This document shows, in pieces, positions 59,871-61,113 of a stretch of DNA of 61,113 nt (position 1 is its first letter; every line of letters starts with the position of its first letter). A program made the translations under genes and the position numbers. Origin of the DNA: Candidatus Caldisaccharidevorator malaysiensis (lineage in GTDB: Bacteria > Armatimonadota > Fervidibacteria > Fervidibacterales > Fervidibacteraceae); assembly GCA_025057575.1 (NCBI GenBank), contig JANXBO010000012.1, positions 1-61,113 on the forward strand, written 5' to 3'. Below the pieces are notes generated by a model. That model saw only the letters and a list, made by a program, of their open reading frames with translations. It was not told where the DNA came from and made no database searches.

Positions 59871-60821
59871 TTAGCCCTCTTGGATCAGAGCGCTGACCGA
59901 TTTGTTTTCGTGAATGTTACGGATCGCTTGGGCAACAAGAGAAGCCACGGAAAGGACGGTCAATCGGTCAAATCGCTTCTCCTTCGGGATCGGAATGGTG
60001 TCGGTGACGACCAATTCTTTAATGGGCGAACTCTTGAGGATGTCAACAGCGGAGCCGGACAAAACCGGATGAGTGCAGCAGGCATAGACTTCACGGGCGC
60101 CCCGCTCCACCAGAGCGGTTGCCGCTTGCACAATCGTTCCGCCCGTGTCCACCAAGTCATCTACAAGAATGGCTCGTTTGCCCTTCACTTCGCCGATGAT
60201 GGCGACCATTTCGCTCCTATTGACATCGGGGCGGTGCTTGATAAAGATGGCGATGCCGGCGTTGATCATTCGTCCAAAAATCGTCGCCCGTTCTACCCCA
60301 CCCACATCGGGCGAAACGACAACCGTATCCTTATCCGCCACGCCCTTCTCCTTGAGATATTTAGCCAATAGCGGTCCGGCGGGAACATTGTCAACGGGAA
60401 TATCAAAGAAACCTTGAATTTGACCCGCATGGAGGTCCACAGAGAAAACTCGATCGGCACCGGCAATGGTCAGAAGGTTGGCGACTAATTTCGCCGAGAT
60501 GGGTTCCCTTGGGCGGACCTTCCGATCCTGTCGGGCGTAACCGTAATAGGGAATGACGGCGACGACTCGGTCAGCGGATGCCCTTTTGCAAGCGTCAATC
60601 ATCACCAAAAGTTCCATCAGGTTTTCGTTGACGGGAGGGCAAGTCGGCTGAATGAGGAACACGTCGGCACCGCGTATGTTCTCACGGACCTGAACTCGGA
60701 TCTCTCCGTCGCTAAAGCGGGCGATCAATACATTGCCTAACGGCTCACCGAGATGCTCGGCGACGGCTTTTGCTAATTCGGGATTGGCTGTCCCGGAAAA
60801 CAACTTGAGCGTTGACCCCAC
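59871..60821 (-). CDS. prs: Ribose-phosphate pyrophosphokinase
   Basis: 316 residues; GTG 60821 with TTGGAGG seven bases before. Makes PRPP from ribose-5-P and ATP. Landmarks: FSGTANPELAKAVAEHLG, FSDGEIRVQVRENIRGADVFLIQ, VIPYYGYARQDRKVRPREPISAKLVA (catalytic/ATP region), VSPDVGGVERA and the PRPP loop VDDLVDTGGTI. A tRNA-Gln lies 52 bp upstream on the same strand. Confidence 0.97.
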   Translation of the reverse strand: MGSTLKLFSGTANPELAKAVAEHLGEPLGNVLIARFSDGEIRVQVRENIRGADVFLIQPTCPPVNENLMELLVMIDACKRASADRVVAVIPYYGYARQDRKVRPREPISAKLVANLLTIAGADRVFSVDLHAGQIQGFFDIPVDNVPAGPLLAKYLKEKGVADKDTVVVSPDVGGVERATIFGRMINAGIAIFIKHRPDVNRSEMVAIIGEVKGKRAILVDDLVDTGGTIVQAATALVERGAREVYACCTHPVLSGSAVDILKSSPIKELVVTDTIPIPKEKRFDRLTVLSVASLVAQAIRNIHENKSVSALIQEG

Positions 60822-60872
60822 TCGTCTACCTCCAACCCCATATGCCCTTAGACCTGATAAATTAACGAATGG

Positions 60873-60945
60873 CTGGGGCGCCTGGATTCGAACCAGGGAC
60901 CTCGGGATCCAAAGTCCCGCGCGCTACCAGCTGCGCCACGCCCCA
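60873..60945 (-). tRNA. tRNA-Gln (anticodon TTG)
   Basis: Minus strand: acceptor TGGGGCG/CGCCCCA, anticodon stem CGGGA/TCCCG around CTTTGGA, T loop TTCGAAT. Discriminator G. Confidence 0.95.
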
Positions 60946-60956
60946 AGCCTTTCCTA

Positions 60957-60982
60957 ATTTTAGGACAAGAGAAACCTGTCAA
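60957..60982 (-). promoter_or_regulatory. Possible promoter for tRNA-Gln
   Basis: On the minus strand TTGACA (60982-60977) is followed by TAAAAT (60962-60957). The hexamers are good but the spacer is only 14 bp. Confidence 0.35.
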
Positions 60983-61024
60983 CGGATCATCTGACAAGGA
61001 AGCGATGCGGCAAACTACCCAGGG

Positions 61025-61096
61025 GGGCGGTTAGCTCAGAGGGAGAGCGCCTGCCTTACAAGCAGGAGGTCGCAGGTTCAATTCCTGCACCGCCCA
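61025..61096 (+). tRNA. tRNA-Val (anticodon TAC)
   Basis: Acceptor GGGCGGT/ACCGCCC, anticodon stem CCTGC/GCAGG around CTTACAA, T arm GCAGG-TTCAATT-CCTGC. Discriminator A. Confidence 0.95.
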
Positions 61097-61113
61097 TTTT
61101 TGCTTTCATTTCA

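Overview
The window reads as a contiguous chromosomal segment of a diderm bacterium, roughly 55-60% GC by eye. Members or relatives of the Armatimonadota (Fervidibacter-like lineages) are my best guess. This is inferred from the mix of gene families, not from a search: an H-x9-DG pseudopilin (DUF1559 type), a DUF4091/CBM9-like protein, several Gfo/Idh/MocA oxidoreductases, Tat-exported enzymes, an M55 peptidase, the futalosine menaquinone pathway (MqnD), the DXP isoprenoid pathway (Dxr, IspE) and an outer-membrane export apparatus (LptD-like, LptF/G-like, SLBB protein). I see no insertion sequence, phage or CRISPR array.

Layout. 1-4.8 kb: end of a tRNA m1A methyltransferase, thyX, a large secreted DUF4091 protein, a 31-residue basic COX24-like microprotein and a zinc-ribbon membrane protein. 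4.8-10.8 kb: a co-directional carbohydrate block (mannose-6-phosphate isomerase-like cupin, GlcD-type oxidase, M55 peptidase, XylA-family isomerase) ending in enolase. 10.9-13.5 kb: an apiosidase-like glycoside hydrolase diverging from a cobalamin riboswitch that leads directly into a pseudopilin gene. 13.5-16.3 kb: the ffh-rpsP-khpA-trmD operon, without rimM. 16.4-21 kb: a collagen-like secreted protein, a thioredoxin-fold protein with a clear terminator, an orphan RQC-HRDC protein, an MBL hydrolase and a TPR protein. 21-25.2 kb: an ABC sugar permease and binding protein (no ATPase), a Tat oxidoreductase and prmC. 25.2-31.3 kb: LptD-like, LptF/G, MqnD and a GT39-type glycosyltransferase.

31.3-32.1 kb is a tRNA island (Pro-TGG, Gly-TCC, Arg-CCT, Arg-CCG, Arg-GCG, Ser-GCT, Pro-GGG). 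32-38.9 kb: a class III aminotransferase, a NodB-fold protein, dxr, and a secreted protein gene split by a 7-bp tandem duplication. 39-45.7 kb: ftsZ, a class A penicillin-binding protein, a UDP-sugar dehydrogenase and a multi-SLBB export protein, i.e. cell division and envelope polysaccharide. 45.7-50.5 kb: two tRNA-Ser, a 26-bp tandem repeat, a GlmL/MutL-like B12-mutase reactivator, an MBL hydrolase, an oxidoreductase and an F5/8-type secreted protein. 50.5-55.2 kb: ribD, a GH10 xylanase and a DegT aminotransferase. 55.4-61.1 kb: a cytidylate kinase-like protein, ispE, an HD-GYP protein, a MobA-like transferase, pth, prs, tRNA-Gln and tRNA-Val.

The strongest unusual signals are the cobalamin riboswitch in front of a pseudopilin, the orphan RQC-HRDC protein, the heptamer-repeat frameshift in an otherwise intact 806-residue frame, and a tRNA-Arg with anticodon GCG. 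The longest stretches without protein genes (12272-12691 and 31280-32122) are filled by the riboswitch and the tRNA island. The gaps at 20746-20989, 33371-33596 and 55195-55423 hold nothing I can name beyond the possible operator listed. Start codons were moved inward wherever a Shine-Dalgarno sequence, signal peptide or gene overlap argued for it.
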